In this document: positions 19,161 to 28,612 of the stretch, in pieces | How positions within the stretch are numbered: position 1 is the first letter of the stretch | How the letters are laid out: each line of letters opens with the position of its first letter | Source of the DNA: Bacteroidota bacterium | GTDB lineage: Bacteria > Bacteroidota > Bacteroidia > Flavobacteriales > Crocinitomicaceae | Length of the DNA: 64,000 nucleotides | Assembly (NCBI GenBank): GCA_029558435.1 | Contig: JAKQEZ010000523.1 | Location: 32,364 to 96,363, forward strand | Direction of reading: 5' to 3' | The notes under the pieces: model-generated | Told to the model about the DNA's origin: nothing | Database searches by the model: none | Seen by the model: only the letters and a program-made list of their open reading frames with translations | Translations under genes and position numbers: made by a program

Positions 19161-19167
19161 TCTTCTT
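19150..19167. repeat. 18-base perfect palindrome at an intergenic boundary
   Basis: AAGAAGATTAATCTTCTT reads the same on both strands, includes the stop codon of the upstream gene, and ends 8 bases before the CCA-enzyme ATG. In RNA it would form a 7-bp stem with a TTAA loop. Confidence 0.6.
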
Positions 19168-19175
19168 AATTGATA

Positions 19176-20597
19176 ATGAAAGATTATTCTAAAAATTTAT
19201 CGCACCCTATTTTTAAGGTCATTCGTCAGATTGCCAAAGAAGAAAACTTGGAAGTCTATGTGATTGGTGGCTTTGTGCGCGATACTTTTTTGGAGAGAAG
19301 CAGAAAAGACATCGATATAGTTGTTGTAGGTAGCGGAATGGAACTGGCACAAAAAGCAGCCGAAAAATTGCGTGTAAAAAAAGTTGCCTATTTTAAGAAT
19401 TTTGGAACAGCTTCTTTTAAATACAAAGACATTGATGTGGAATTTGTAGGTGCTAGAAAAGAATCATATCAACGTGATTCTCGCAAACCTATTGTAGAAA
19501 ACGGCACGTTGCAAGACGATCAAAACCGACGCGATTTTACCATTAATGCTATGGGTTTTTCGTTGCAAGACCACAATTTTGGTGAGTTGATAGATCCTTT
19601 TAATGGAATCGGCGATTTGGAAAAAGGAATCATCCGAACACCTTTAGACCCTGATATTACCTTTAGCGATGATCCGCTTAGAATGATGCGCGCCATTCGA
19701 TTTGCTTCGCAACTTAATTTCAAAATAGAAGCCAGTTGCTTGGAAGCAATTTTAAGAAATTCGGAACGTTTGGAGATTATTTCCAACGAGCGTATCATGG
19801 ATGAATTGAATAAAATTATTTTATCCGATGAGCCTTCACGCGGTTTTAAATTGTTGTTCTCAACCAAATTGTTGCATCGTTTTTTTCCAGAAATGGTGGC
19901 GCTTCATGGCGTGGATACCATCGATGGTAAATCGCATAAAGACAATTTTTACCATACCTTGGAAGTATTGGATAATGTTGCACAAAACAGCGATGATTTA
20001 TGGTTGCGCTGGGCAGCAATTATGCACGATATTGCAAAACCACCCACAAAACGATTTGATCCTAAAGTTGGTTGGACCTTTCACGGACATGAAGAAATTG
20101 GTGCGCGCATGACGCCTAAAGTCTTTGCTCGTTTAAAATTGCCTTTGGATGCCAAAATGAAATACGTTCAAAAATTGGTGCGTTTGCATTTGCGACCGAT
20201 TTCATTGGTAAAAGGGGATGTTACCGACTCAGCAGTTCGCCGATTGTTGTTTGAAGCAGGTGATGATATTGACGATTTAATGACTTTATGCAATGCTGAT
20301 ATTACCTCAAAAAATGAATTCAAAGTAAAACGTTATCGTCAGAATTTTGAGTTGGTACGCGAAAAATTGAAAGCCGTTGAAGAAAAAGACAAGGTCAGAA
20401 ATTTTCAACCGCCAGTAGGAGGGGAGGAAATTATCAAAACGTTTAATTTGGAACCTTGCCAAGCCATTGGCGATATCAAAAGTAAAATCAAAGAAGCAAT
20501 TTTGGAAGGCGAAATCCCCAATGAATACGAAGCAGCTTTTGCGTTAATGCTCAAATTGGGTAAAGAAATGGGCTTAAATCCAGTGAAAAGCCGCTAA
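19176..20597 (+). CDS. CCA tRNA nucleotidyltransferase with HD domain
   Basis: A 473-residue class II nucleotidyltransferase that adds or repairs the 3' CCA end of tRNAs. Motifs are GGFVRD followed by the metal-binding pair in KDIDIVVVG (about residues 43-51), RRDFTINAMGF (flexible-loop region), DPLRMMRAIRFASQL, and the HD hydrolase motif IMHDIAKPP. HD-containing members often also show phosphatase or phosphodiesterase activity on CCA ends. A poly(A)-polymerase role cannot be excluded because the families share this architecture. I chose ATG 19176 over the TTG two codons upstream. Confidence 0.9.
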   Translation: MKDYSKNLSHPIFKVIRQIAKEENLEVYVIGGFVRDTFLERSRKDIDIVVVGSGMELAQKAAEKLRVKKVAYFKNFGTASFKYKDIDVEFVGARKESYQRDSRKPIVENGTLQDDQNRRDFTINAMGFSLQDHNFGELIDPFNGIGDLEKGIIRTPLDPDITFSDDPLRMMRAIRFASQLNFKIEASCLEAILRNSERLEIISNERIMDELNKIILSDEPSRGFKLLFSTKLLHRFFPEMVALHGVDTIDGKSHKDNFYHTLEVLDNVAQNSDDLWLRWAAIMHDIAKPPTKRFDPKVGWTFHGHEEIGARMTPKVFARLKLPLDAKMKYVQKLVRLHLRPISLVKGDVTDSAVRRLLFEAGDDIDDLMTLCNADITSKNEFKVKRYRQNFELVREKLKAVEEKDKVRNFQPPVGGEEIIKTFNLEPCQAIGDIKSKIKEAILEGEIPNEYEAAFALMLKLGKEMGLNPVKSR

Positions 20598-20617
20598 GAA
20601 TTTGCTTCCTAACGGCT
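20589..20617. terminator. Imperfect hairpin between convergent genes
   Basis: AGCCGCTAAGAA pairs imperfectly with TTCCTAACGGCT (two mismatches). It lies at the 3' ends of the CCA-enzyme gene and the DUF4139 gene. The U-tract is poor, so terminator function is uncertain. Confidence 0.35.
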
Positions 20618-20634
20618 TTGTTAGTTGTATTTGC

Positions 20635-22311
20635 TTACAATGCAAGCTGTTTTTCTTTGTTGTATTTGATTTGACACTTGTATTTTAACACATCCATTTG
20701 ATTCGGACGCAATTTTAAATTCCATTCCAATTTACCAGTAACGGCATCGTATTTTGCTTTTGAGTTGTCTAGCAATGCAATTTCAATTTCGCCTATTTGA
20801 GTAACCGGAATTTGGTCTTCAACAATTATTTCAACGTTTTTAGATTTTAAGTTTTTTACCTCGATTTGGTAAGCAAACGTTTGTTCTATTTGATTACCTA
20901 CAATTTTTTTGTTGACATCGTTTTTCAAATTGGTGCGTTTTACAATGATGTTTGGATCTTTGCCTAAACTTAAATTCAAGGTATCCGACATGGAGCTAGG
21001 ATCGATGTATGTCTCGCCCATGTAACTGCCTTCAAAAAAGATAGAAGCACTTGCTGGAACCAATTGCAGTTCTTCCAATTTTGTTAATCGCGCCACTAAA
21101 TAGGCGTGATTGTCCAATTTTGGAACTGTATAATACAAAAATGAAGCATTCAATTCATTTTTACTAATCAAAACAATGTGAGGTTCATTGTTGGATTCAA
21201 TAGTGTAAGGTAAATTAATGGCAAATTCTGCCGAAATTGTTCGATTGATTACTTGCGTAAAATCACTTGCTGATAGTGCTGCTTCATCACTGTCATAATT
21301 GGTGGCAACTTCTGCTTTGGAGCTTGTTTTTTGAAGACTCTCTGTTTTAACAATTGATACAGGTTGTGGAGTTGCAGGTTGCTGATAATAGTTGTTGTAA
21401 TAACTAATATACCACGGATGCAACTCGGGTTTTGTTTTATTTTGATAGGGATTATTGGTAGAAATAGAAAGTAAAACATTCTCCCATTTTTCACCCGTGT
21501 TTTGATACACTTGAGCTTTGTAGTTGAGTAGTACTTTTCCATTTTCAATATCACTCATAATGTCATACGATGGTGTCCATCCAGCATTTGAAACAATGTA
21601 GGATAAATCAATTTTCCCTTTTACATCTACATTGGCTTGAACTGTGATAACAATTCGTGGAATTGGTCCCATTTTTTTTGGCGTTAAATTATTGCTGTTT
21701 TGATATGATTTTAATGAAGATAAGCGCTCGTTTAATTTCTTCTTTAAGCGCATTTTTTCTTCTTTCTTTAAGTTCAATTTCCCGATACTAGCATTGAGTT
21801 CGTTCATTTTTAAAAGGTAATAATCAACCGTTGCTTTCAATAGTCCAATAGAATCATTGACTTTACCTTTGCCATTTACAGCACCATTGTTGATTAAAAT
21901 GTTTTTAGTGGCATTCAATACATCAATTTCATTTTGAATGGTTTGAATGGAAAAATTGACCGTTTCAATAGAGTCGGATAATTGTTCAATTTCTTTTACA
22001 ATTTTTAGTGGCAATCCTTCCAACTTAAATTCTTCGGGTTGTGGCTGGTAAATAGAAAAACGAGTGTCTAAAATCACAATGTCACCTGTTGCCTTTACCT
22101 GAATGCTTTTTTCGTCCACAAAATCACTCACATTCTCAATAATGATTTTTGTAATCCCTTTTCCAACCGAATAATAGGCGTTTCGATAAACTTGCGCGCC
22201 TTCTGTAAAAATGGTTACTTTTTTAATTGTTGATGGAACAACATCTTCATGGGCAGCCAACACAGATAAGGTGCTCAATGCCATACATAGGATACATACA
22301 ATTGTTTTCAT
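20635..22311 (-). CDS. DUF4139/DUF4140 (mucoidy-inhibitor MuiA-like) secreted protein
   Basis: A 558-residue exported protein. After a signal peptide (about 1-20, ending VLAA) comes an N-terminal DUF4140 domain (KKVTIFTEGAQVYRNAYYSV, about 30-130), and then a coiled coil of Lys/Glu/Asn-rich helices (about 100-210). The DUF4139 beta-sandwich follows (about 220-550), recognised by LSYIVSNAGWTPSYDI, VLLNYKAQVYQNTGEKWENV and LKLRPNQMDVLKYKCQIKY. The family is widespread but has no settled biochemical role; the MuiA name comes from a mucoidy phenotype in another bacterium. The gene stands alone and converges on the CCA-enzyme gene. Confidence 0.85.
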   Translation of the reverse strand: MKTIVCILCMALSTLSVLAAHEDVVPSTIKKVTIFTEGAQVYRNAYYSVGKGITKIIIENVSDFVDEKSIQVKATGDIVILDTRFSIYQPQPEEFKLEGLPLKIVKEIEQLSDSIETVNFSIQTIQNEIDVLNATKNILINNGAVNGKGKVNDSIGLLKATVDYYLLKMNELNASIGKLNLKKEEKMRLKKKLNERLSSLKSYQNSNNLTPKKMGPIPRIVITVQANVDVKGKIDLSYIVSNAGWTPSYDIMSDIENGKVLLNYKAQVYQNTGEKWENVLLSISTNNPYQNKTKPELHPWYISYYNNYYQQPATPQPVSIVKTESLQKTSSKAEVATNYDSDEAALSASDFTQVINRTISAEFAINLPYTIESNNEPHIVLISKNELNASFLYYTVPKLDNHAYLVARLTKLEELQLVPASASIFFEGSYMGETYIDPSSMSDTLNLSLGKDPNIIVKRTNLKNDVNKKIVGNQIEQTFAYQIEVKNLKSKNVEIIVEDQIPVTQIGEIEIALLDNSKAKYDAVTGKLEWNLKLRPNQMDVLKYKCQIKYNKEKQLAL

Positions 22312-22362
22312 GATGCTTTATTTTCTTATCCGTACAAATCACCACCAAAAACGTTCATAAAA

Positions 22363-22389
22363 AAAGCTGTTCCTTCTCGAAACAGCTTT
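22363..22389 (-). terminator. Intrinsic terminator of the CAP-domain gene
   Basis: AAAGCTGTT pairs with AACAGCTTT. Read on the minus strand, the stem is followed by TTTTTT, about 27 bases after the stop. Confidence 0.85.
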
Positions 22390-22415
22390 CCACTAACAAT
22401 TAAAAGATTATTTTA

Positions 22416-23420
22416 TTATTTTCCCGTTGCCAACACCCAATAATCAACAAATGGACTATTTTCTACTACTTGATAGCCAATTCCAACGGTTTTTGAGCCG
22501 GCGTCCATAATGATTTTGCGGTGTCCAGGACTTTCCATCCATTGTTTAAATGTTTTTTCAGCCGTGTTTCCTCCCGCAGCAATGCATTCACCATCAACTG
22601 CACGTTTGCTGAATTTTTCAATACGGTTAAAAGTTGTGCCCACCATCGTTTTTTTACCGTTGGAAACATCATAAGAATCGTGGCTAAAATAACCTTGACT
22701 TCCTAAGTCATACGCATGATACCTACATGCGCGCGCTAAGTCTTCACTCCAAGTCAACGGTTGCGCACCATTTTTTGCTCGTTCAGCATTGATGAGTGCC
22801 AGCAAATTTTGTTCCTCAGTTATGTTAGACGAACGCACATTCTCATTACCCGATGGCATACCAAAAAATAAATGCGTAGGTACACTGGCTTCGTTGATGA
22901 CTGATTCTGTTTTTTTAGTCGTACTTTCAAATTGTGCTAAATCAGCATCGTTTAAAACATCGTCTTTTACAACTTCATTTTCTGCAGCAACAGATTCAAT
23001 TTTGTTGAGTCCAGCCAATAAATTAGTACTCAAATCATCCATTTCGTTCTTTTTTAAGGAACTAGCCAACCGAACCGCTCTGTTTTTAAGCGAAACTAGA
23101 TGTTCGTCCCAATTCACCAAAGAACGTTCGCTTTCACTGCTCAACTTTTCAAATTTAGCAGCATTGGTTACCGAGCGATACAACTGCAAATACACCCCTT
23201 TGAGCGTTTGTGATTCTTTGCTTTTGTCGTAATAAATCACCGACGTAAAATAATAGGGAATTGAAGTTGTTGGTTTTTTAGCAATCAACTTTTTAGAAAC
23301 TTCCATACATTTGTTTCTGTCGGTTAAATAAAGTTTATTCAATTTTGAATAGATTTTTTGGTTGCCCCAACTGGTGAATGAAGCTAAAACCAAAAGCGTA
23401 GAAATGAGGAGAGTACGCAT
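22416..23420 (-). CDS. Secreted CAP-domain (SCP/PR-1) protein
   Basis: A 334-residue exported protein. I chose ATG 23420 because MRTLLISTLLVLASFTSWG is a clean signal peptide, whereas the longer frame adds a charged leader. About residues 20-170 are helical and Lys-rich with no known domain. The C-terminal 120 residues form a CAP domain with ALINAERAKNGAQPLTW, a conserved His in SHDSYDVSNG, and a C-terminal part with AEKTFKQWMESPGHRKIIM and VGIGYQV. Bacterial CAP proteins are secreted and of mostly unknown function, with proposed lipid-binding or protease-like roles. A strong terminator follows. Confidence 0.85.
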   Translation of the reverse strand: MRTLLISTLLVLASFTSWGNQKIYSKLNKLYLTDRNKCMEVSKKLIAKKPTTSIPYYFTSVIYYDKSKESQTLKGVYLQLYRSVTNAAKFEKLSSESERSLVNWDEHLVSLKNRAVRLASSLKKNEMDDLSTNLLAGLNKIESVAAENEVVKDDVLNDADLAQFESTTKKTESVINEASVPTHLFFGMPSGNENVRSSNITEEQNLLALINAERAKNGAQPLTWSEDLARACRYHAYDLGSQGYFSHDSYDVSNGKKTMVGTTFNRIEKFSKRAVDGECIAAGGNTAEKTFKQWMESPGHRKIIMDAGSKTVGIGYQVVENSPFVDYWVLATGK

Positions 23421-23490
23421 AATTTTAGATTTTAAAAAGTTACTAACTGGTTCTTCAATTAACAACGTTTCAAAAAATTAAATATTGCAA

Positions 23491-24618
23491 TTATTCCACA
23501 TTAAATAAATCCGAAGCAATTCTATCGGCTTGCAAACGCCCGATTTTAGTAAGTTGAATGCGATTGTTATTATTTGTTAGCAATCCTTCTTTTTCAAACG
23601 AACGAATAGTTTGTTGAAATTCGTTGGTGAGTGGCAAAAGCTGGTTCAATTGTTCTAGATTCACACCTGCCGATGTTCTCAAACCAATCAATAATAATTC
23701 ATTAAATTGGTCGTTTCTACTTAAATTTTCTTCCTCCCACCAAATTTCGTTGTTTTCTATGGCGTTCATATACGTGTGATTGTTGCGCACATTCCACGCA
23801 CGTGAGGTTCCATTGAACGAGTGTGCCGACGGACCAATACCTAAATATTCAATTCCTTTCCAATAACTTGAATTGTGTTTGGATTCAAATCCGGGTTTAC
23901 AAAAATTGGAAATTTCATACTGCTCAAAACCATATTTTTCAAGCGTTTCAACTAAAATTAAAAACTGTTCCACTTGATTTTGTTCGGTTGCTGGCGTTAT
24001 TTTTCCTTTTGCAACTTGATGACTCAACCCAGTTCCTTGTTCAATGGTTAAACAATAAGCCGAAACGTGTTGCACGCCCATATTGACCGCCATTTCGATG
24101 TGGTTCTTCCATTCTTCGTTGGATAAATTGGGTAAGCCATAAATTAAATCCACCGTAATGTTTGGAATTCCACTATTGATTGCTATTTCAACACATTTTT
24201 TTGCTTCATCTACCGAATGCGCACGGTTCATCCATTGCAAATCACTTGCTTTAAACGATTGTAAACCAATACTTAATCTATTAATTCCTAATGATTTCCA
24301 CTGTTCAACAGCCGTTATAGTCACATCATCCGGATTGGCTTCCAACGTTATTTCTTCGACCAACGAAGTATCAAAATGAGCGTGGATTGTTGAAAGAATT
24401 TGATGTAATTCGTTGTGAGTTAATAAACTAGGTGTTCCTCCGCCAAAATAAATGGTGTGGATGGATTGGTTGTTTAAATAATCTTTTTGACGTTCAATTT
24501 CCTTGCAAATGGCATCCATCATTCGTTTTTTATACGCATGATAGGTGGTGCTAAAATGAAAGTCACAATACGTGCATTTTTGCTTACAAAAAGGAATGTG
24601 AATGTATATTCCAGCCAT
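23491..24618 (-). CDS. hemW: Radical SAM heme chaperone HemW
   Basis: A 375-residue radical-SAM protein. The 4Fe-4S-binding motif is C11-KQK-C15-TY-C18 near the N-terminus, followed by IHTIYFGGGTPSLL and LEANPDD. The TIM-barrel continues with INRLSIGLQSFK and IYGLPNLSNEEW, and the C-terminal HemN-type domain has YEISNFCKPGFESKHNSSYW. HemW binds haem and transfers it to target proteins; it differs from coproporphyrinogen oxidase HemN, whose N-terminal motif is longer. The call of HemW over HemN rests on length and the three-cysteine N-terminus. Confidence 0.9.
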   Translation of the reverse strand: MAGIYIHIPFCKQKCTYCDFHFSTTYHAYKKRMMDAICKEIERQKDYLNNQSIHTIYFGGGTPSLLTHNELHQILSTIHAHFDTSLVEEITLEANPDDVTITAVEQWKSLGINRLSIGLQSFKASDLQWMNRAHSVDEAKKCVEIAINSGIPNITVDLIYGLPNLSNEEWKNHIEMAVNMGVQHVSAYCLTIEQGTGLSHQVAKGKITPATEQNQVEQFLILVETLEKYGFEQYEISNFCKPGFESKHNSSYWKGIEYLGIGPSAHSFNGTSRAWNVRNNHTYMNAIENNEIWWEEENLSRNDQFNELLLIGLRTSAGVNLEQLNQLLPLTNEFQQTIRSFEKEGLLTNNNNRIQLTKIGRLQADRIASDLFNVE

Positions 24619-24660
24619 TTTTATTGAGGATTTGCTACAAAATTAGCGATAAGTTGTCAT

Positions 24661-25029
24661 TTACTTCTTAAAAATAAAATAGACAGCCAATATCAAAAAC
24701 ACAAAGCCTATCAAATGGTTGGTTTTAAACGTTTCTTCTTTGAATAAAACAAGCGTAAAAACAGTAAACACAACCAACGTAATCACTTCTTGAATAACTT
24801 TCAATTGCCAAAGAGAAAACGGTCCGCCTGTTCCTTCAAATCCTATTCGGTTGGCTGGTACCATGATGGAATACTCAAAAAACGCAATGGCCCAACTAAA
24901 CAAAATTATTTTGAATAAACTAAAATTAGAAAACCAACTATATTCTTTCAATTTTAAATGTCCATACCAAGCAAACGTCATAAACGTATTGGAAGCAACG
25001 AGTAGGAGAATGGTAAGAAATGCTTTCAT
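24661..25029 (-). CDS. DMT-superfamily small membrane protein, DUF486
   Basis: A 122-residue integral membrane protein with four hydrophobic helices (about 3-22, 38-57, 78-98, 102-120). The segment FEYSIMVPANRIG, with GPFSLWQLKVIQEV after it, is the DUF486 signature, a branch of the drug/metabolite transporter superfamily related to small multidrug-resistance proteins. It probably works as a dimer; the substrate is unknown. It is 42 bases upstream of hemW on the same strand and may be cotranscribed. Confidence 0.85.
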   Translation of the reverse strand: MKAFLTILLLVASNTFMTFAWYGHLKLKEYSWFSNFSLFKIILFSWAIAFFEYSIMVPANRIGFEGTGGPFSLWQLKVIQEVITLVVFTVFTLVLFKEETFKTNHLIGFVFLILAVYFIFKK

Positions 25030-25175
25030 CAGAATTTTATTTTTTTGAGTTCAATATTACAAAATTCAAGGTGATAGTAAATTAATTTTGAGTGAAAACA
25101 GACCAAATTCAATAGAAATTGAGTTGAAATGATGTTAAAAAGCAACAAAAACAAATAAAAATTCCAATAAAAAAC

Positions 25176-25205
25176 TTTGTTCTAATTTATATTTGCTTAA
25201 CTTTG
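25176..25205 (+). promoter_or_regulatory. Promoter of the yceD-rpmF-plsX-fabH-accB operon
   Basis: TTTG (25176-25179), 18 bases, TAACTTTG (25198-25205): both Bacteroidota sigma-factor boxes are present. The box is followed by CCGTC, so transcription should begin close to 25210. Confidence 0.75.
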
Positions 25206-25215
25206 CCGTCCAATT

Positions 25216-25833
25216 TTGAATAAAGTGGCGGGAAGTAAGCGTGAATTTGTGATACCTTTCGTAGGTTTAAAGATAGGAAGTCACACTTTTGAGTTTGACA
25301 TTTCAGATTCGTTCTTTGAAGATATCGAGTATTCAATTATCCACAAAGCCAATGTGCATGTGGACTTGGTACTCGAAAAAAAAGAAACAATGATGGTAGG
25401 AAATTTTTCTTGTGAAGGAGAAGTTTCTACATTGTGTGATCGATGTAATGATCCGTTGAGTGTTCCTGTTAAAGGTTCGTTTCAATTGATTTTTAAGCAG
25501 AGCACACAAACATCAGACGATGAATCGTTAATAATTTTAGCTCCCGAAGCTTATGAATTGAATGTTTCTCCGTATATTTACGAACTTATTACGGTTGCTT
25601 TGCCATCACGAATGGTGCACAAAGAAGGTGAATGTAATGAGGAAATGGTAGCGGCTCTTAGTCAATACCTCGTAAATAATAACGAAGAAGACGAGGAAGA
25701 TTGGGACGAATACGATGAAGATGAGGAGGATTTTGATGACGACGATTTTGAAGATGAAGATTTCGACGACGACGATGATACTCCCGATGATGATATTGAT
25801 CCACGTTGGTCAATTTTAAAAAATTTGAATTAA
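25216..25833 (+). CDS. YceD/DUF177 family protein with acidic C-terminal tail
   Basis: This is the gene that precedes rpmF in many bacteria; YceD-type proteins are linked to 23S rRNA accumulation. The CxxC motif lies in STLCDRCNDPL, and the body begins KREFVIPFVGLK. The last 45 residues or so are almost entirely Asp and Glu. There is no ATG near the start: candidates are TTG 25216 and GTG 25225. Both lie within about 20 bases of the promoter -7 box, so the leader is very short or absent. The start given is the longer option; GTG 25225 may be correct. The rpmF gene follows after 23 bases. Confidence 0.85.
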   Translation: MNKVAGSKREFVIPFVGLKIGSHTFEFDISDSFFEDIEYSIIHKANVHVDLVLEKKETMMVGNFSCEGEVSTLCDRCNDPLSVPVKGSFQLIFKQSTQTSDDESLIILAPEAYELNVSPYIYELITVALPSRMVHKEGECNEEMVAALSQYLVNNNEEDEEDWDEYDEDEEDFDDDDFEDEDFDDDDDTPDDDIDPRWSILKNLN

Positions 25834-25856
25834 AAACTTAATATTTATAAAGTAAA

Positions 25857-26048
25857 ATGGCACATCCAAAACGCAGAGTCTCTACTACAAGAAGAGACAA
25901 AAGAAGAACACATTTTAAGGCTGTAGCAAACAATGTAGCAACTTGTCCTACAACAGGTCAGCCACATTTGTTCCACCATGCATACTGGCATGAAGGAAAA
26001 TTGTATTACAAAGGGAAAGTTGTTGCTGAGAAAGAAGTAGCGATTTAA
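25857..26048 (+). CDS. rpmF: 50S ribosomal protein bL32
   Basis: A 63-residue ribosomal protein with the family N-terminus [18 protein letters not shown]. It has a single cysteine (in [15 protein letters not shown]), so it is a form without the four-cysteine zinc ribbon. It lies between yceD and plsX in the classical yceD-rpmF-plsX-fabH order, which couples ribosome and membrane-lipid synthesis. Confidence 0.95.
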   Translation: MAHPKRRVSTTRRDKRRTHFKAVANNVATCPTTGQPHLFHHAYWHEGKLYYKGKVVAEKEVAI

Positions 26049-26071
26049 TTTGTAAGCTGTAAAGCTTCTTT

Positions 26072-27013
26072 ATGAAGATTGGTATAGACATCTTGGGAGG
26101 CGATTTTGCTCCAGATGCAAACATTTCTGGTGCAGTTTTGGCAAGAAAAGAATTGCCAACTGATGCTCGAATTGTGTTAATAGGCGACAAAGATCAAATC
26201 TTTAGTGGCCTTTCTTCGTTGGGTGAAAATCCAAATGATTACGAAGTGGTGCATGCGCCAGACGTGATTACCATGCACGACCACCCAACAAAGGCTATTC
26301 CATCAAAGCCCAATAGCAGCATTGCCGTCGGTTTTGATTTGTTAGCCCAAAAAGAAATTGATGTTTTCGCAAGTACGGGTAACACTGGTGCAATGTTGGT
26401 TGGTTCTATTTTTAAATTAGGAACTATTAACAATATTTTGCGTCCATGTATTACAACGGTGATGCCAACTATAGATGGAGGTCAATCCATTTTATTAGAT
26501 GTTGGTGCCAATTCGGATTGTAAACCAGAAGTGTTGCAACAATTTGCAGTTTTAGGATCCTTGTATTCAAAACACGTTTTTGGAAACGAGCAACCCAAAG
26601 TGGCATTGTTGAGCATTGGAGAAGAAGAATCGAAAGGAAACATTGCAACTGTTGCAGCACATAAATTAATAGCAGAATCCAACGAATTGAACTTTATTGG
26701 GAACATTGAAGGACGCGATTTATTTGTTGGTAAAGCAGATGTTGTTGTGTGCGATGGTTTTACTGGAAACATTGTATTGAAACAAGCAGAAGGAATGTAT
26801 GGCCTCCTCAGAAAAAGAGGAATTAAAGACGATGCTTATTTCAACCGTTTCAATTATGAAAATTATGGAGGTACGCCTGTTTTAGGTGTCAACGGCAATG
26901 TTATTATTGGTCACGGAATATCCAACGATATCGCAGTGAAAAATATGATTTTGCTGGCACATGAAACAGCGAAGTCACAATTGCCTTCAAAAATTAACGA
27001 AGCATTTAATTAA
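26072..27013 (+). CDS. plsX: Phosphate acyltransferase PlsX
   Basis: A 313-residue enzyme making acyl-phosphate from acyl-ACP for phospholipid synthesis. Family segments are [14 protein letters not shown] at the N-terminus, the [12 protein letters not shown] strand-turn, [15 protein letters not shown] and [18 protein letters not shown]. It starts 24 bases after rpmF, and its stop is 1 base before the fabH ATG. Confidence 0.95.
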   Translation: MKIGIDILGGDFAPDANISGAVLARKELPTDARIVLIGDKDQIFSGLSSLGENPNDYEVVHAPDVITMHDHPTKAIPSKPNSSIAVGFDLLAQKEIDVFASTGNTGAMLVGSIFKLGTINNILRPCITTVMPTIDGGQSILLDVGANSDCKPEVLQQFAVLGSLYSKHVFGNEQPKVALLSIGEEESKGNIATVAAHKLIAESNELNFIGNIEGRDLFVGKADVVVCDGFTGNIVLKQAEGMYGLLRKRGIKDDAYFNRFNYENYGGTPVLGVNGNVIIGHGISNDIAVKNMILLAHETAKSQLPSKINEAFN

Positions 27014-27014
27014 A

Positions 27015-28004
27015 ATGGAAAAGATATCAGCAGCAATAACAGGAGTTTTTGGATATGTTCCAGATGAAGTTGTAACCAACGAAGATTTAGCAAAAATCGT
27101 TGATACTTCGGATGAATGGATAACAACAAGAACAGGGATTAAGGAAAGAAGAATCTTACGCGAAGGAGGTAGTTCTGATATTGCCGCAGCAGCTGTAAAA
27201 GGTCTTTTAGAAAAGAAAGGAATTGATCCTTTGGAAATCGATTTATTGATTGTTGCAACAGTAACACCAGATTATCCTTTTCCAAGCACATCAAACGTGG
27301 TTTGTGATAAATTAGGAATGAAAAATGCTTGGGGCTACGACCTTATAGCTGCTTGTTCTGGTTTTATCTATGGTTTATCAACGGGTGCTCAATTTATTGA
27401 AACTGGACGCTACAAAAAAGTTGTTGTAGTTGGTGTAGATAAAATGTCGGCTATTTTAGATTATCAAGACCGCACAACATGTGTGATTTTTGGCGATGGT
27501 GGTGGAGCTGTTTTATTGGAACCAAATAACGAAGGTTTTGGTGTAAAAGATTTTATTTTACATGCTGATGGAGCAGGCCGTCAATATTTATTGCAACCAG
27601 CAGGAGGTTCATTACATCCAGCGTCTGTTGAAACGGTTGAAAAACGTATGCATTACGTGAAGCAAGAAGGGAAGACAGTTTTCAAGTTTGCGGTAACCAA
27701 CATGGCAGAAGTTTCTGCACAAATCATGGAGAAAAACAACTTGTCAAGTGAAGACGTAGACTGGTTAGTGCCTCACCAAGCAAATTTGCGTATTATTGAT
27801 GCAACTGCAGAACGTATGGGATTGCCAAAAGAAAAGGTGATGATCAACATTCAAAAGTATGGAAATACAACTGCGGGAACCTTGCCTTTGTGCTTGTGGG
27901 ACTATGAAAAGCAATTGAAAAAAGGAGATAATGTCATTTTATCTGCTTTTGGAGGTGGATTTACATGGGGTGCAGTTTATGTTAAATGGGCATACAATTC
28001 ATAA
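27015..28004 (+). CDS. fabH: Beta-ketoacyl-ACP synthase III (FabH)
   Basis: A 329-residue condensing enzyme that starts fatty-acid synthesis by joining acetyl-CoA (or a branched acyl-CoA) to malonyl-ACP. The catalytic triad is visible: Cys114 in [11 protein letters not shown], His254 in [10 protein letters not shown] and Asn284 in [11 protein letters not shown] chose ATG 27015, 1 base after plsX, over the longer frame that runs back inside plsX. Length fits the family. Confidence 0.96.
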   Translation: MEKISAAITGVFGYVPDEVVTNEDLAKIVDTSDEWITTRTGIKERRILREGGSSDIAAAAVKGLLEKKGIDPLEIDLLIVATVTPDYPFPSTSNVVCDKLGMKNAWGYDLIAACSGFIYGLSTGAQFIETGRYKKVVVVGVDKMSAILDYQDRTTCVIFGDGGGAVLLEPNNEGFGVKDFILHADGAGRQYLLQPAGGSLHPASVETVEKRMHYVKQEGKTVFKFAVTNMAEVSAQIMEKNNLSSEDVDWLVPHQANLRIIDATAERMGLPKEKVMINIQKYGNTTAGTLPLCLWDYEKQLKKGDNVILSAFGGGFTWGAVYVKWAYNS

Positions 28005-28040
28005 AAAAATAGTATATTTACAAGATAAAATTTATTCAAA

Positions 28041-28541
28041 ATGAATATTAGAGAGATACAAGATTTAATAAAATTTGTTGCAAAATCAGGTGTAACAGAA
28101 GTAGAAATTGAACAAAAAGATTTCAAAATAACAATTAAAGCATGTGGTACTGAACCGGTTGAACGTCAAATTGTTGTGCAAGCAGCAGCTCCAGTTCATC
28201 AATTAGCTCCAGCACCAGTTGCTGTTCCAGCGGCAGCACCAGCACCAGTTGCAACACCTGCAGCTCCAGCAACACCTGCGGCAGCTCCAGCAGAAAATTC
28301 AAATTTAATTACTATTAAATCACCAATGATTGGGACATTCTATCGTGCTCCTGGAGTAGATAAAGATCCATTTGTATCTGTGGGACAAACAATCAATACA
28401 GGAGATACAGTTTGTATTATTGAAGCAATGAAGTTGTTCAACGAGATTGAATCTGAAATTAGCGGTAAAATCGTTAAAGTTTTGGTAGATGATGCTACTC
28501 CAGTTGAATACGATCAACCATTGTTCTTAGTTGAACCTTAA
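28041..28541 (+). CDS. accB: Biotin carboxyl carrier protein of acetyl-CoA carboxylase
   Basis: A 166-residue BCCP. An N-terminal helical part (about 1-45) is followed by a Pro/Ala-rich flexible linker (about 48-85) and the biotinyl domain. The biotin attachment site is Lys131 in IIEAMKLFNE. The carrier swings carboxybiotin between AccC and the transcarboxylase subunits; the latter are not in this window. It follows fabH by 36 bases, and a hairpin terminator separates it from accC. Confidence 0.95.
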   Translation: MNIREIQDLIKFVAKSGVTEVEIEQKDFKITIKACGTEPVERQIVVQAAAPVHQLAPAPVAVPAAAPAPVATPAAPATPAAAPAENSNLITIKSPMIGTFYRAPGVDKDPFVSVGQTINTGDTVCIIEAMKLFNEIESEISGKIVKVLVDDATPVEYDQPLFLVEP

Positions 28542-28562
28542 TCAAAAAAAATAAAGAATTAT

Positions 28563-28591
28563 AAAGGAGACTCTAGCGCTCCTTTTTTTTT
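28563..28591 (+). terminator. Hairpin with U-tract between accB and accC
   Basis: AAAGGAG pairs with CTCCTTT around a 9-base loop, followed by a run of T. It has the form of an intrinsic terminator or attenuator inside the operon. Confidence 0.65.
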
Positions 28592-28612
28592 GTTAGCTAA
28601 CCAGTTAGAATT

